DNA of 47,168 nucleotides from an uncultured Eubacteriales bacterium (GTDB lineage Bacteria > Bacillota > Clostridia > Peptostreptococcales > Anaerovoracaceae): positions 1 through 47,168 of the forward strand of contig CADBFL010000001.1 in assembly GCA_902793875.1 (NCBI GenBank), given 5' to 3'. Of this stretch, positions 28,335 to 36,752 are shown piece by piece. Every line of letters starts with the position of its first letter. Within the stretch, counting starts at the first letter, position 1. The notes below the pieces were generated by a model. The model searched no databases. It was given only the letters and a program-made list of their open reading frames with translations, and was not told the DNA's origin. The translations under genes and the position numbers were made by a program.

Positions 28335-28514
28335 ATGGCGAATAAATACAGCAAGAGCAACAAATCATCAAAAGCCGCAGAAGAAAAGACGATGCAGGAC
28401 TACGAGGAGCGCAGAAAAAAGCTCAATAAAGGAGCGCGGATAATGGCTCTGGTGCTCGTCGCGTCCATGATCGTGTTCTATGTGATATCGGCCGGACTGC
28501 TCCTTTTCGACTGA
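28335..28514 (+). CDS. 59-residue single-pass membrane protein
   Basis: The ORF begins MANKYSKSNKSSKAAEEKT, a very basic, polar N-terminus, and continues through a charged stretch (YEERRKKLNKG) to one hydrophobic helix, IMALVLVASMIVFYVISAGLLLFD, at the C-terminus. AAAGGAATC precedes the ATG by five bases. It follows rlmH by 69 bp and ends before a T-rich hairpin region. The layout suggests a type II or tail-anchored small membrane protein like several found in Clostridia; I cannot assign a family. Coding potential rests on the ribosome site and the clean helix. Confidence 0.65.
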   Translation: MANKYSKSNKSSKAAEEKTMQDYEERRKKLNKGARIMALVLVASMIVFYVISAGLLLFD

Positions 28515-28523
28515 TCCCGGGAT

Positions 28524-28574
28524 GCGGCCCGGCCCTTCAGGCTGCCCGCAGCCGCCCCGTTCTTTTGTTTTTTT
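28524..28574 (+). terminator. Probable terminator after the small membrane protein
   Basis: A GC-rich hairpin region (GGCTG at 28540-28544 with CAGCC at 28549-28553, within wider GCGGC/GCCGC complementarity) is followed by TTCTTTTGTTTTTTT. The stem is short and its exact fold uncertain, but the T-run is long. It would end the prfB-to-membrane-protein transcript. Confidence 0.5.
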
Positions 28575-28599
28575 GCGCTTATACTAAAAAAAGTACACG

Positions 28600-28687
28600 A
28601 CGTAGTCCTTGAAATTACTACGTTAAAAGATTATCAATAGAAAAGACCAATGTTTTGTTTGAAGAACACGCCTGCAGATACTATAAT
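28600..28687 (+). promoter_or_regulatory. Promoter of the V-type ATPase operon with upstream dyad
   Basis: TTGAAG (28659-28664) and TATAAT (28682-28687) are 17 bp apart. Upstream, ACGTAGT (28600-28606) and ACTACGT (28617-28623) form a perfect 7-bp inverted repeat. The first gene starts 123 bp further on, leaving an untranslated leader of about 115 bases in which I see no riboswitch. Confidence 0.7.
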
Positions 28688-28809
28688 TAGTATGTGTAGG
28701 ACTTTGTTTTTTTGGGAATGAATGACATAGCATTCAAGACATAAAGAGCGAAGGAATCGCTGAAAGTTTTCGGTTAATGAACGTGTTGATCCAGGAACAG
28801 GAGGTGCCT

Positions 28810-29373
28810 ATGGAACTACAGATTCAAGATCTTGTTACCTCTATCCGCAAAGAAGGGGTAGAGGCGGCAAACGCCGAAGCGGAAGCTATCATTGCAGAAG
28901 CCAAAAGGAAAGCCGACTCGATCATCGGCAGCGCAAAAACTGAGGCTCAGCAGTACAAGGACACAGCTGAGAAAGAGATCAATATCCTCAGAGAGAGCGC
29001 CGAGGTGAGCGCCGACCAGGCCAGGAGGGACGCCGTGCTTGCATTCAGGACGGAGATCCAGGGAGAATTCGAAAAGATACTCTCGGCCGCGGTCAGCAAG
29101 GAACTTTCCGGGGAGGCTCTCGGCAAACTGATCCGCGCGGCTGTTGCCGGCGAAGATATCGCAGCTTATACTGCGGAGGTCGCCGAGGTGAGCGATGCTC
29201 TGAAGGGCGAGCTTGCCAGGGAGATCAAGAACGGACTGGAGATCAGACCGACCAGGAGCGTGCAGCAGGGATTCCGGCTTGCGTCAAAGGACGGCTCCGG
29301 TTATTTCGACTGCTCGGATGAAGGAATCATGGAGATGCTGATGCCATACTTCAGAGACCTGGATTTCCAGTAA
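28810..29373 (+). CDS. ntpE: V-type ATPase subunit E
   Basis: The 187-residue peripheral-stalk subunit has a long coiled-coil N-terminal half rich in Ala, Glu and Lys (EAANAEAEAIIAEAKRKADSII) and an alpha/beta C-terminal half ending DCSDEGIMEMLMPYFRDLDF. This layout and length fit the NtpE/AtpE family, which joins the catalytic head to the membrane part. I chose ATG 28810, because AGGAGG lies just upstream; a longer ORF from 28777 lacks a ribosome site. It is the first gene of the V-type ATPase operon. Confidence 0.88.
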   Translation: MELQIQDLVTSIRKEGVEAANAEAEAIIAEAKRKADSIIGSAKTEAQQYKDTAEKEINILRESAEVSADQARRDAVLAFRTEIQGEFEKILSAAVSKELSGEALGKLIRAAVAGEDIAAYTAEVAEVSDALKGELAREIKNGLEIRPTRSVQQGFRLASKDGSGYFDCSDEGIMEMLMPYFRDLDFQ

Positions 29374-29388
29374 AGAAGGAGGCAAAGC

Positions 29389-29910
29389 ATGGCTTCGTAT
29401 TATTATCTGATTCCAAGCCTGCCTGAACTGAGAGCAGACGGCGAAATGCCGCTGACCTACAGCGAATTTCTCAACTGCTGCCAGGGGAACGTAAGCGAAA
29501 CGGTATTCGGGCTTCTCAAGGATCTCGAACTGTCCTCGACTGAGGGACCTCTGGTGCGGGAATGGGCGCAGTTCTACGGGATGCTCACGAAAGAGCTCAG
29601 CTACCAGAGGAGCATGAACCTCGGAAAGAGCTACTCGTCGGCATACGACAAGGACGGCATCATCGCGCAGGTCGTAGCATCGGCGCTGTCGGCAAAGAAT
29701 CCGCTCGAGGCCGAGAAGATACTGCTTGAATACGAGTTCGAAAACCTCGATTCACTTGTCGGGCTGCACATGTTCGATGACTATGTGCTTTTCGGATATG
29801 CGATCAAACTGAAACTGCTGGAACGTCTTAACTGTTTCGAGCAGTCCAGGGGCAAGGCTGAATTCACATCCCTCTTCGAGGGACTGCAGCAGCAAGTATA
29901 CAGTTTGTAA
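29389..29910 (+). CDS. DUF2764 protein of V-type ATPase operon
   Basis: The 173-residue protein begins MASYYYLIPSLPELRADGEMP, the typical opening of the DUF2764 family, and is mostly helical. DUF2764 genes occur in V-type ATPase operons of Bacteroidota, Spirochaetota and some Clostridia, between subunits E and A, as here. The family probably takes the place of a stalk subunit (C-like), but that role is an inference from the gene order. It has AGGAGG (AAGGAGGCAAAGC) upstream and follows ntpE by 15 bp. Confidence 0.8.
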   Translation: MASYYYLIPSLPELRADGEMPLTYSEFLNCCQGNVSETVFGLLKDLELSSTEGPLVREWAQFYGMLTKELSYQRSMNLGKSYSSAYDKDGIIAQVVASALSAKNPLEAEKILLEYEFENLDSLVGLHMFDDYVLFGYAIKLKLLERLNCFEQSRGKAEFTSLFEGLQQQVYSL

Positions 29911-29922
29911 CAGGAGTGTTAT

Positions 29923-31650
29923 ATGAAGACAGAAACAGGATATGTAGCCGGAGTCAACGGAAACCTGATCAAAGTTGATTTCGATGGCTCCGTTCGAAAG
30001 AATGAAGTTGGTTACATCCTCGTTGGAGATAAACGCCTCAAGGGAGAGGTCATACGTATCAATAACGGGGAGGTAAGCATGCAGATCTACGAGATGACAG
30101 ACGGCATCAAGGTCGGCGACCCTGTAGAGTTCACCGGCGAGCTCATGTCCGTAGATCTGGGTCCGGGACTGCTGACCCAGGTATTTGACGGTCTGCAGAA
30201 CCCGCTGCCTGAACTTGCAGAGCAGTGCGGATTCTTCCTGGAAAGAGGCGTGTACCTTGACGCGATCCCTGACCGCGACTGGGAGTTCACGCCGACCGTA
30301 AAGATCGGCGACCGCGTAGAGGCTGGCAGCACCGTCGGCACAGTGCCTGAGGGTCTGTTCACCCACCACATCATGGTCCCGTTCACACTCAAAGGAAACG
30401 ACTGGACAGTAGAGTCCGTCAAGGCGGCGGGCACATACAACGTGCACGACACGGTCTGCACCATCGTCAACGACAAGGGCGAGAAGAAGGATCTTACCAT
30501 GATCTTCACTCAGCCGGTAAAGCAGGCGGTCAAGTGCTATGCGGAGAGGCTTCGTCCGAACGAACCGCTCGTAACGAAGATCCGCTGTATCGATGCCTTC
30601 CTGCCGGTCGCGAAGGGCGGCACATTCTGCACCCCGGGACCGTTCGGAGCGGGCAAGACGGTACTGCAGCACATGCAGGCCAAGAACTCCGATGTTGACA
30701 TCGTTATCGTAGCGGCCTGCGGAGAGCGTGCCGGCGAGGTAGTAGAAGTACTGAAGGAATTCCCTGAACTGACCGACCCTAAGACAGGGCGTTCGCTCAT
30801 GGAGAGGACCATCATCATCTGCAACACCTCGTCCATGCCGGTAGCCGCCAGAGAGGCGTCCTGCTATACAGCGGTGACCCTGGCCGAATACTACAGACAG
30901 ATGGGACTCGACGTTCTGCTCCTCGCAGACTCGACGAGCCGCTGGGCCCAGGCGATGCGTGAGATGTCCGGACGTCTTGAGGAGATCCCGGGCGAGGAAG
31001 CCTTCCCGGCCTACCTCGAATCGACGATCGCGACCTTCTACGAAAGAGCCGGAAAGGTGCGCCTCAACGACGGATCGATCGCTTCGATCACCATCGGCGG
31101 CACGGTATCCCCGGCCGGCGGTAACTTCGAAGAGCCTGTGACGCAGGCTACGCTGAAGGTAGTAGGAGCATTCCACGGACTTGCGAGAGAGCGTTCCGAC
31201 GCGCGTAAGTACCCGGCCATCCACCCGGTGGAATCCTGGTCGAAGTACGTGGGCGTCGTCGACATGGACCGCATCCACACGGCGCGCGGCATACTCATCA
31301 GAAGCACGGAGGTCAACCAGATGATGAAGGTAGTCGGCGAGGAAGGTACTTCCAGCGAGGACTACATCATTTATCAGAAGGGAGAGCTTCTGGACGCGGT
31401 ATATCTGCAGCAGAACTCGTTCGATCCTATCGACCAGGCGTGCATGCCTGACAGGCAGCGCAGGGAGTTCGATGTGCTCTACGATGCGATGATGCAGACA
31501 TACGCTATAACGGACAAGAAGGAGATCAGAGCGTTCTTCAACCAGCTCAGACAGGAATTCCTCGACTGGCACGGCACTGAGTTCGAGACCAAGGAGTTCG
31601 AGGCTCAGCAGAAGAAGATCACTGACTTCTACATGTCTAAAGTAGGTTAG
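29923..31650 (+). CDS. ntpA: V-type ATPase catalytic subunit A
   Basis: The 575-residue protein has the catalytic P-loop GPFGAGKTVLQ near residue 240, and the Glu-bearing CGERAGEVVEVLKEFPEL. The long non-homologous insertion before the P-loop, including VPEGLFTHHIMVPF, is typical of A subunits. LLADSTSRWAQAMREMSGRLEEIPGEEAFPAYL is also typical. Length is slightly under that of Enterococcus NtpA (about 590). It binds and hydrolyses ATP in the A3B3 head. The start has AGGAG before TGTTATATG. It lies 12 bp after the DUF2764 gene. Confidence 0.97.
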   Translation: MKTETGYVAGVNGNLIKVDFDGSVRKNEVGYILVGDKRLKGEVIRINNGEVSMQIYEMTDGIKVGDPVEFTGELMSVDLGPGLLTQVFDGLQNPLPELAEQCGFFLERGVYLDAIPDRDWEFTPTVKIGDRVEAGSTVGTVPEGLFTHHIMVPFTLKGNDWTVESVKAAGTYNVHDTVCTIVNDKGEKKDLTMIFTQPVKQAVKCYAERLRPNEPLVTKIRCIDAFLPVAKGGTFCTPGPFGAGKTVLQHMQAKNSDVDIVIVAACGERAGEVVEVLKEFPELTDPKTGRSLMERTIIICNTSSMPVAAREASCYTAVTLAEYYRQMGLDVLLLADSTSRWAQAMREMSGRLEEIPGEEAFPAYLESTIATFYERAGKVRLNDGSIASITIGGTVSPAGGNFEEPVTQATLKVVGAFHGLARERSDARKYPAIHPVESWSKYVGVVDMDRIHTARGILIRSTEVNQMMKVVGEEGTSSEDYIIYQKGELLDAVYLQQNSFDPIDQACMPDRQRREFDVLYDAMMQTYAITDKKEIRAFFNQLRQEFLDWHGTEFETKEFEAQQKKITDFYMSKVG

Positions 31651-31668
31651 CTGAGAGGACGGTGTGAT

Positions 31669-32964
31669 ATGCAAAAAGTATATACGAAAATAGAATCGAT
31701 CGTAGGCAACGTAGTCACCGTCCGCGCCGAGGGAGTCAGAAACGGCGACCTTGCGCTCGTGGGAGACAGCTATGCCAACGTCATCAAGCTTGAGAAGGAC
31801 ATGGTGTCCCTCCAGGTATTCGCGGGAGCTCAGGGCGTCAGCACGACAGACCCTGTACGCTTCCTCGGCAGACCGATGATGGTATCCTTCTCGGAGCATC
31901 TGCTCGGCCGTGTATTCGACGGAGCGGGCGTGCCGAGAGACAACGGTCCTGCCCTTACAGAAAACATGATCCCTATCGGCGGGCCTTCATTTAACCCGGC
32001 GAAGAGGATCCTTCCTAACAAGATGGTACGTACCGGTATCCCGATGATCGACGTGTTCAACACGCTGGTAGAGAGCCAGAAGCTCCCGATCTTCTCCATC
32101 TCCGGAGAACCATACAACCAGCTGCTGTCGAGGATCGCGATGCAGGCCGAGGTAGACATCATCATCCTCGGAGGCATGGGACTCAAGTACGATGACTACA
32201 TGGAGTTCCGCGACACGCTCGAAAAGGGCGGCGCCATGAGCCACACTGTAATGTTCATCCATACCGCTGCGGACCCTATCGTAGAGTGCACGCTGGTGCC
32301 TGACATGTCGCTGGCCGTTGCCGAGCAGTTCGCTCTCGAAGGAAAGAGAGTGCTCGTTCTTCTGACGGACATGACGAACTTCGCCGATGCCCAGAAGGAA
32401 ATGGCGATCACGATGGAGCAGGTGCCGTCGAACCGTGGCTATCCGGGCGACTTATACAGCTGCCTTGCCTCGCGTTACGAAAAGGCCGTGGATATAGAAG
32501 GAGCGGGCTCCATCACCATCCTCGGAGTAACGACGATGCCGGGCGACGATGTTACCCACCCGGTTCCTGACAACACAGGATACATCACAGAGGGTCAGTT
32601 CTATCTGAAGGGCGGCCACATCGAGCCGTTCGGTTCGCTGTCGCGTCTGAAACAGAACGTAAACGGCAAGACCAGGGACGACCACCGCGCGCTGATGGAC
32701 GGCATGATCAAGCTCTACGCCCAGTACAAGGAATCCCTCGAGAAGAAATCCATGGGATTCAACATGACTGAGTGGGACGACAAACTCCTGAAGTACGGCG
32801 AGCTCTTCGAGAAGAAGATGATGGACCTGTCAGTAAACATCCCGCTTGAGGACGCGCTCGATCTCGGCTGGGACATCCTCGCAGACTGCTTCGATCCTGT
32901 AGAGACGGGAATGAAGACGAGCCTGATCGAGGAAAGATGGCCGAACAAGGAAGCGCTGGCTTAA
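31669..32964 (+). CDS. ntpB: V-type ATPase non-catalytic subunit B
   Basis: The 431-residue protein has the V-ATPase B opening VYTKIESIVGNVVTVRAEGV. PNKMVRTGIPMIDVFNTLVESQKLPIFSISGEPYNQLLSRIA is the equivalent of the P-loop region but lacks the lysine, as expected for the non-catalytic subunit. The GYPGDLYSCLASRYEKA block follows. It alternates with subunit A in the hexameric head. It begins 18 bp after ntpA, with GAGAGGACGG upstream. Confidence 0.97.
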   Translation: MQKVYTKIESIVGNVVTVRAEGVRNGDLALVGDSYANVIKLEKDMVSLQVFAGAQGVSTTDPVRFLGRPMMVSFSEHLLGRVFDGAGVPRDNGPALTENMIPIGGPSFNPAKRILPNKMVRTGIPMIDVFNTLVESQKLPIFSISGEPYNQLLSRIAMQAEVDIIILGGMGLKYDDYMEFRDTLEKGGAMSHTVMFIHTAADPIVECTLVPDMSLAVAEQFALEGKRVLVLLTDMTNFADAQKEMAITMEQVPSNRGYPGDLYSCLASRYEKAVDIEGAGSITILGVTTMPGDDVTHPVPDNTGYITEGQFYLKGGHIEPFGSLSRLKQNVNGKTRDDHRALMDGMIKLYAQYKESLEKKSMGFNMTEWDDKLLKYGELFEKKMMDLSVNIPLEDALDLGWDILADCFDPVETGMKTSLIEERWPNKEALA

Positions 32965-32979
32965 CAAAGGAGCGTGTCC

Positions 32980-33588
32980 ATGGCTATCAAACTAACCAAG
33001 AACGAGCTGAAGAAGCAGAAGGACAACCTTAAGCAGTTCCAGCGCTATCTTCCGACGCTGCAGCTCAAAAAGCAGCAGCTCCAGTCGGTGATAATGGGCA
33101 TACGCAACGAGCTGGAACGCAAGGAAGCCGAACGCATTCAGATGATTGGTGACCTGGACGACTGGATAGCAGTATTCGCAGAGAATGAGATCTTCGACGA
33201 AGACAAGAAACTCGACCGGCTGGTGCAGCCGGACAGGGTGATCGTCAAGGACGAGAACGTGGCGGGCGTCACGATCCCGGCCTTCGAAGAGCTCACGTTC
33301 AAGGACATCAGCTACGATGTGGACGACTATCCGCTGTGGGTAGATACCGCCTGCTTCAAGCTGCGTGAGATCGCCAGGCTGGACGCGATAGTCTCGACGC
33401 TGAGGAAACAGGCCGAGCTTCTTGAGAAGGAGCTCCGCACGACTTCCCAGAGGGTCAACCTTTTCGAGAAGGTCAAGATCCCGGAAGCCAAAGAGAACAT
33501 CCGCGTCATCCAGGTATACCTGGGAGACCAGCAGACAGCTGCCGTTGTCCGCGGTAAGATCTCGAAGAAGAAATTAGTGGAGGTATAG
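32980..33588 (+). CDS. ntpD: V-type ATPase subunit D (central rotor shaft)
   Basis: The 202-residue protein has long N- and C-terminal coiled-coil helices (KNELKKQKDNLKQFQRYLPTLQLKKQQLQ at the front; VSTLRKQAELLEKELRTTSQRVNLFEKVKIPEAKENIRVIQVYLG near the end). This is the diagnostic signature of subunit D. It forms the rotating axle inside A3B3. ATG 32980 has AAAGGAG at a proper distance; the GTG six bases upstream overlaps that site. It follows ntpB by 15 bp. Confidence 0.95.
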   Translation: MAIKLTKNELKKQKDNLKQFQRYLPTLQLKKQQLQSVIMGIRNELERKEAERIQMIGDLDDWIAVFAENEIFDEDKKLDRLVQPDRVIVKDENVAGVTIPAFEELTFKDISYDVDDYPLWVDTACFKLREIARLDAIVSTLRKQAELLEKELRTTSQRVNLFEKVKIPEAKENIRVIQVYLGDQQTAAVVRGKISKKKLVEV

Positions 33589-33590
33589 CG

Positions 33591-35414
33591 ATGGTAGAAA
33601 AAATGAAAATGGTTCACATCGTGACGACTGCCTCCCGCAAGGATGAGATGCTGAAAGCTCTCCGCGATGTCGGAGTGATGCATCTCGCCGAAAAACAAAG
33701 TGCAGATCGCGGAGTATCCGAACGATTCCAGACCCTGTCCCGCACGGCGATGGCCCTCGGGGACTACGCCGAAAAGAAACAGGTGCCTGCTGAAGAGATA
33801 CTGAGCGATGATGAATTCAACAAAATGTATGCGGGCGTGCTCGAAGCGATCGACCGCAAGGCAGCGCTTGGCCAGGAGATAAGCAGCGCCAACACAGAGA
33901 TCGACAGGATCCGGGCGTGGGGCGAATTCTCGCCGGCCGACGTGGAGGCTCTCAGAAGTGAAGGCTACGATCTCCACTTCTACCGCCTGGGCGACAAGGA
34001 ACTCGAGGCGGCTCTGGAGCATGAGGATGTCAGGCTCATAAGGCTTGCTCCTGTAGACAAGCAGGCTGCTGTCGCGGTGTTCGGCACGCTTCCGGCGGAT
34101 ATCCCGGCAACGGAATTCATGCTGCCGGAGAAGAGCATGAGAGAACTCGAGGCGGACATAAAGACTGCCGGAGAGGGCATCGGGGAATGCGACTCGACCC
34201 TCAGGGCTGCATCCGTCTACGAGAAGAGCTTCAAGGATCAGCTGCTCAAGGCCAGCAACGAGCTCAATTACGCGACTGCCGATGCGACATGTCAGAGCGA
34301 TGACGATTTCGTCTGGCTCTCGGGATACATCCCTGAAGTCGAGATGGACAAGTTCAGGACGATGGCAGAACAGACGCAGTGCGCGTGGGCTGCAGATGAT
34401 GTGGATGAAGACGACGATCAGATTCCTACAAAGCTGAGATATACGAAGGTATCGAAGCTGATCGAGCCGGTATTCAACATCCTCGGCATACTGCCGGGAT
34501 ACAGAGAGCAGGACGTCTCGCTGTGGTTTCTCCTGTTCTTCACTCTGTTCTTCGCGATGATAATCGGAGACGGAGGATACGGCGTGCTCATACTGCTCGG
34601 CACCATAGCTCTCAGAGTAAAGACAAAAGAGAGCTCCACGGTGACCTTCCTGCTCTTCGTACTGTCGATCGCCACCATTGTGTGGGGTGCCGTCACAGGC
34701 ACATGGTTCGGCATGGAGAGCGCCATGAAGGTGCCGTTCCTGAAGGCTCTGGTCATACCGAGTCTGGCTACGTACCCTGAGTACTTCGGCCTTACAAGCA
34801 ACGTGACGCAGAACGCGATAATGAAATTCTCGTTCTCGATAGGCGCGGTACAGATGGCTCTCGGATCCATCCTGGCCATAAAGGACAAACTGGCCAAGAA
34901 AGACCTTTCGTGGGTCGCGAATCTCGGATGGGCCATAGCGGTCATCGCGATGTACCTGCTGGCTCTGAATCTGGTCATACACGACCCGATTCCTCTGAAG
35001 CCGGTATTCGCCATGATAGGCGTAGCGTTCGTCCTGGTGCTGCTCTTCGGCGGAATGTCGCCTGAGCTGAGCTTCGCGCAGGGACTGAAGGCGGGTCTTG
35101 CGAATGCGTTCACGGACTTCCTTGACACCATAAGCTGCTTCGGCAACGTAATGAGTTACATCAGACTGTTCGCGGTCGGAATGGCCGGTGTGGCGATCTC
35201 GCAGAGTTTCAACGGGATCGCGGCCGGCATGAGCGGCCCTCTGATCATACTCGGTGTCCTGGTCGTGCTCATAGGCCACGCACTCAACATAATAATGTGT
35301 TTCCTGTCAGTAGTCGTTCACGGCGTGCGTCTGAACGTGCTCGAGTTCTCCGGCCAGGTAGGCCTGGAGTGGACGGGACTCCCTTACGAGCCATTCAAAG
35401 AGCTTGAAAAATAA
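33591..35414 (+). CDS. ntpI: V-type ATPase subunit I (membrane stator)
   Basis: The 607-residue protein has a cytoplasmic N-terminal half with coiled-coil features. A C-terminal half of about seven or eight transmembrane helices begins near residue 305 (DVSLWFLLFFTLFFAMIIGDGGYG). This is a conserved start of the membrane domain in subunit I. The half-channel arginine equivalents appear as SYIRLFAVGMAGVAIS, and VVHGVRLNVLEFSGQVGLEWTGLPYEPFKEL ends it, as in family members. It begins two bases after ntpD (GTATAGCGATG), so translation is coupled. Confidence 0.95.
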   Translation: MVEKMKMVHIVTTASRKDEMLKALRDVGVMHLAEKQSADRGVSERFQTLSRTAMALGDYAEKKQVPAEEILSDDEFNKMYAGVLEAIDRKAALGQEISSANTEIDRIRAWGEFSPADVEALRSEGYDLHFYRLGDKELEAALEHEDVRLIRLAPVDKQAAVAVFGTLPADIPATEFMLPEKSMRELEADIKTAGEGIGECDSTLRAASVYEKSFKDQLLKASNELNYATADATCQSDDDFVWLSGYIPEVEMDKFRTMAEQTQCAWAADDVDEDDDQIPTKLRYTKVSKLIEPVFNILGILPGYREQDVSLWFLLFFTLFFAMIIGDGGYGVLILLGTIALRVKTKESSTVTFLLFVLSIATIVWGAVTGTWFGMESAMKVPFLKALVIPSLATYPEYFGLTSNVTQNAIMKFSFSIGAVQMALGSILAIKDKLAKKDLSWVANLGWAIAVIAMYLLALNLVIHDPIPLKPVFAMIGVAFVLVLLFGGMSPELSFAQGLKAGLANAFTDFLDTISCFGNVMSYIRLFAVGMAGVAISQSFNGIAAGMSGPLIILGVLVVLIGHALNIIMCFLSVVVHGVRLNVLEFSGQVGLEWTGLPYEPFKELEK

Positions 35415-35493
35415 CGTTACTTTGATCCCCCGTCCGTTCCGGGAATCCGGGCGAAGCGAAGGATCCGATAATTAAAAGAAAAGGAGAACAACT

Positions 35494-35931
35494 ATGAATC
35501 TTGCACTTATAGGTATGGCTGCGGCCCTTGGTTTATCTGCTGCCGGTTCGGCGTTCGGCGCCGGATTTGCCGGTATGTCTGCAGTAGGAGCATGGAAGAA
35601 ATGTTATGCCAGCGGCAAGCCTGCTCCGTTCATCATGATCGCTTTCACCGGCGCGCCTCTTACACAGACCATTTACGGTTTCCTGCTGATGAACTTCATC
35701 AACGGCAGCGCTGCCAACAATCCGGGACTCGCTCTCGGCGTAGGCCTCTTCGGAGGATTCGCGATCGGAATGTCCGCCCTCTTCCAGGGCAAGTGCGCGG
35801 CGGCATCCGCTGACGCTCTCGGCGCAACAGGAAAAGGTACCGCGAACTACTTCATCGTAATCGGTATCGTAGAGACAGTAGCTCTGTTCACACTCGTATT
35901 CGGACTGCTGCTCCTCAACAGCGCCGCATAG
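35494..35931 (+). CDS. ntpK: V-type ATPase rotor subunit K (probably Na+-type)
   Basis: The 145-residue protein is a duplicated two-hairpin rotor with four transmembrane helices, starting MNLALIGMAAALGLSAAGSAFGAGFAG. Residues that coordinate Na+ in the Enterococcus NtpK ring appear in the same context: PLTQTIYGF (Thr, Gln, Tyr of helix 2), FQGKCAAAS (Gln of helix 3) and VETVALF (the essential Glu of helix 4). I therefore infer Na+ coupling. A putative ribosome site AAAAGGAG precedes the ATG. Tandem hairpins follow the stop. It lies 79 bp after ntpI. Confidence 0.94.
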   Translation: MNLALIGMAAALGLSAAGSAFGAGFAGMSAVGAWKKCYASGKPAPFIMIAFTGAPLTQTIYGFLLMNFINGSAANNPGLALGVGLFGGFAIGMSALFQGKCAAASADALGATGKGTANYFIVIGIVETVALFTLVFGLLLLNSAA

Positions 35932-35941
35932 TTAATCACAC

Positions 35942-36008
35942 CTAACGGGGCCTGACCCCGTTAAAGACAACTAACGGACAACTAACGGGGCCTGACTGCC
36001 CCCGTTAG
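35942..36008 (+). other. Duplicated hairpins after ntpK
   Basis: TAACGGGG (35943-35950) with CCCCGTTA (35956-35963), and CTAACGGGG (35982-35990) with CCCCGTTAG (36000-36008), form 8- and 9-bp perfect stems. A truncated copy (CTAACGGA) lies between them. Neither is followed by a T-run. They probably protect the 3' end of the ATPase mRNA or help end transcription together with the terminator downstream. Confidence 0.7.
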
Positions 36009-36040
36009 ATCATTGCAGAACTGCACAAAGCAAGTTTGAT

Positions 36041-36076
36041 GGAGGGACGGCGAACAGCCGCCCCTCCGTTTTATTT
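36041..36076 (+). terminator. Intrinsic terminator of the V-type ATPase operon
   Basis: GGAGGG-A-CGGC (36041-36051) pairs with GCCG-C-CCCTCC (36057-36067), with a five-base loop and one mismatch. GTTTTATTT follows. It is the first strong terminator after ntpK and touches the first 37-nt module. Confidence 0.8.
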
Positions 36077-36248
36077 GTGTATCAGATGCCGTATGCCGCC
36101 CGGCCATACACAAAATTACCCTCATGAGGCGGTGCATGAGCTCACGAACGTTCTGTTTTGTGTATGGCCGGTACATATTCTCAAAACGATACACATGATT
36201 GCGCGAAAAGCTGTGTATCGTTTTTCGAAATCGATATACCCATACACA
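36076..36248. repeat. Three 37-nt modules bounded by TGTGTAT/ATACACA
   Basis: Units 36076-36112, 36159-36195 and 36212-36248 are each exactly 37 nt with ends TGTGTAT and ATACACA and unrelated 23-nt centres. The gaps are 46 and 16 nt. Arms of neighbouring units pair better than arms within one unit: 16 bp between 36100-36115 and 36156-36171, and 13 bp between 36183-36195 and 36212-36224. Two sets of mutually exclusive hairpins are therefore possible. A degenerate TGTGTAT is at 36295. There is no ORF with a ribosome site in the segment. Confidence 0.8.
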
Positions 36249-36377
36249 AATCGGCCGATCTGAGGTCTTTTCTCAGGGCCGGGGCCGTCAAAAATGTGTA
36301 TGAAAAGCAAAGAACTGACGATCATTACACCAAACATGACTCCGGCAAGGATTATTGCAGCGGCTAAGCGCTGTCCG

Positions 36378-36549
36378 GGTGTAAATCTCGTATGCGCTTG
36401 ATTAGAATTACACCGTTTTCACCGAATACGGTGTAATCCTGCATCCGTGGCCGCCTGGATTACACCCGGATGTATATAAACCCGCCATTATAGCGGGCAT
36501 GATCGCAGGAACGGTGTAATATGGAAAGGCACGGGGATGATTTTACACC
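36378..36549. repeat. Three 37-nt modules bounded by GGTGTAA/TTACACC
   Basis: Units 36378-36414, 36430-36466 and 36513-36549 are each exactly 37 nt. GGTGTAA is at the left end and TTACACC at the right, with unrelated centres. The gaps are 15 and 46 nt, a mirror image of the first family's 46 and 16. ATTACACCGT (36407-36416) pairs with ACGGTGTAAT (36428-36437) across units; GGTGTAATCC (36430-36439) pairs with GGATTACACC (36457-36466) within a unit. A CCCGC/GCGGG stem (36481-36497) lies in the 46-nt gap. Confidence 0.8.
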
Positions 36550-36577
36550 CGAATAAGCACACAGGCGCTTATCCGGA

Positions 36578-36742
36578 CTGTACAGGCTGAAAACGAAGCA
36601 TGGCCCCCCCTGGACTGTACAGGCTGAAAACGAAGCATGGCCCCCTGGGCTGTACAGTCTGAAAACGAAGCATGGCCCCTCCGAATCGTTTAGTCTGAAT
36701 GCGAATTATGGCTTCTCCTGACTGTACAGTCTGAACCTGTAC
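36578..36742. repeat. Five tandem units of about 36 bp with CTGTACAG
   Basis: The palindrome CTGTACAG begins at 36578, 36615, 36650 and 36722, with a degenerate TCGTTTAG at 36686, giving spacings of 37, 35, 36 and 36. The first three units continue with (T/G)CTGAAAACGAAGCATGGCCCC and are nearly identical. This third family fills the remaining non-coding DNA up to the terminator of the minus-strand gene. Confidence 0.85.
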
Positions 36743-36752
36743 CATAGTATAT

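Noticed and set aside
36036..36367. Short ORFs in the non-coding hairpin region
   Set aside because: They run through inverted repeats, lack ribosome sites and have no domain; they are likely chance frames.
36378..36742. CRISPR array
   Set aside because: Units of about 37 nt suggested it. But the conserved parts are only the ends of palindromic units or tandem copies without uniform spacers, and no cas gene is present.
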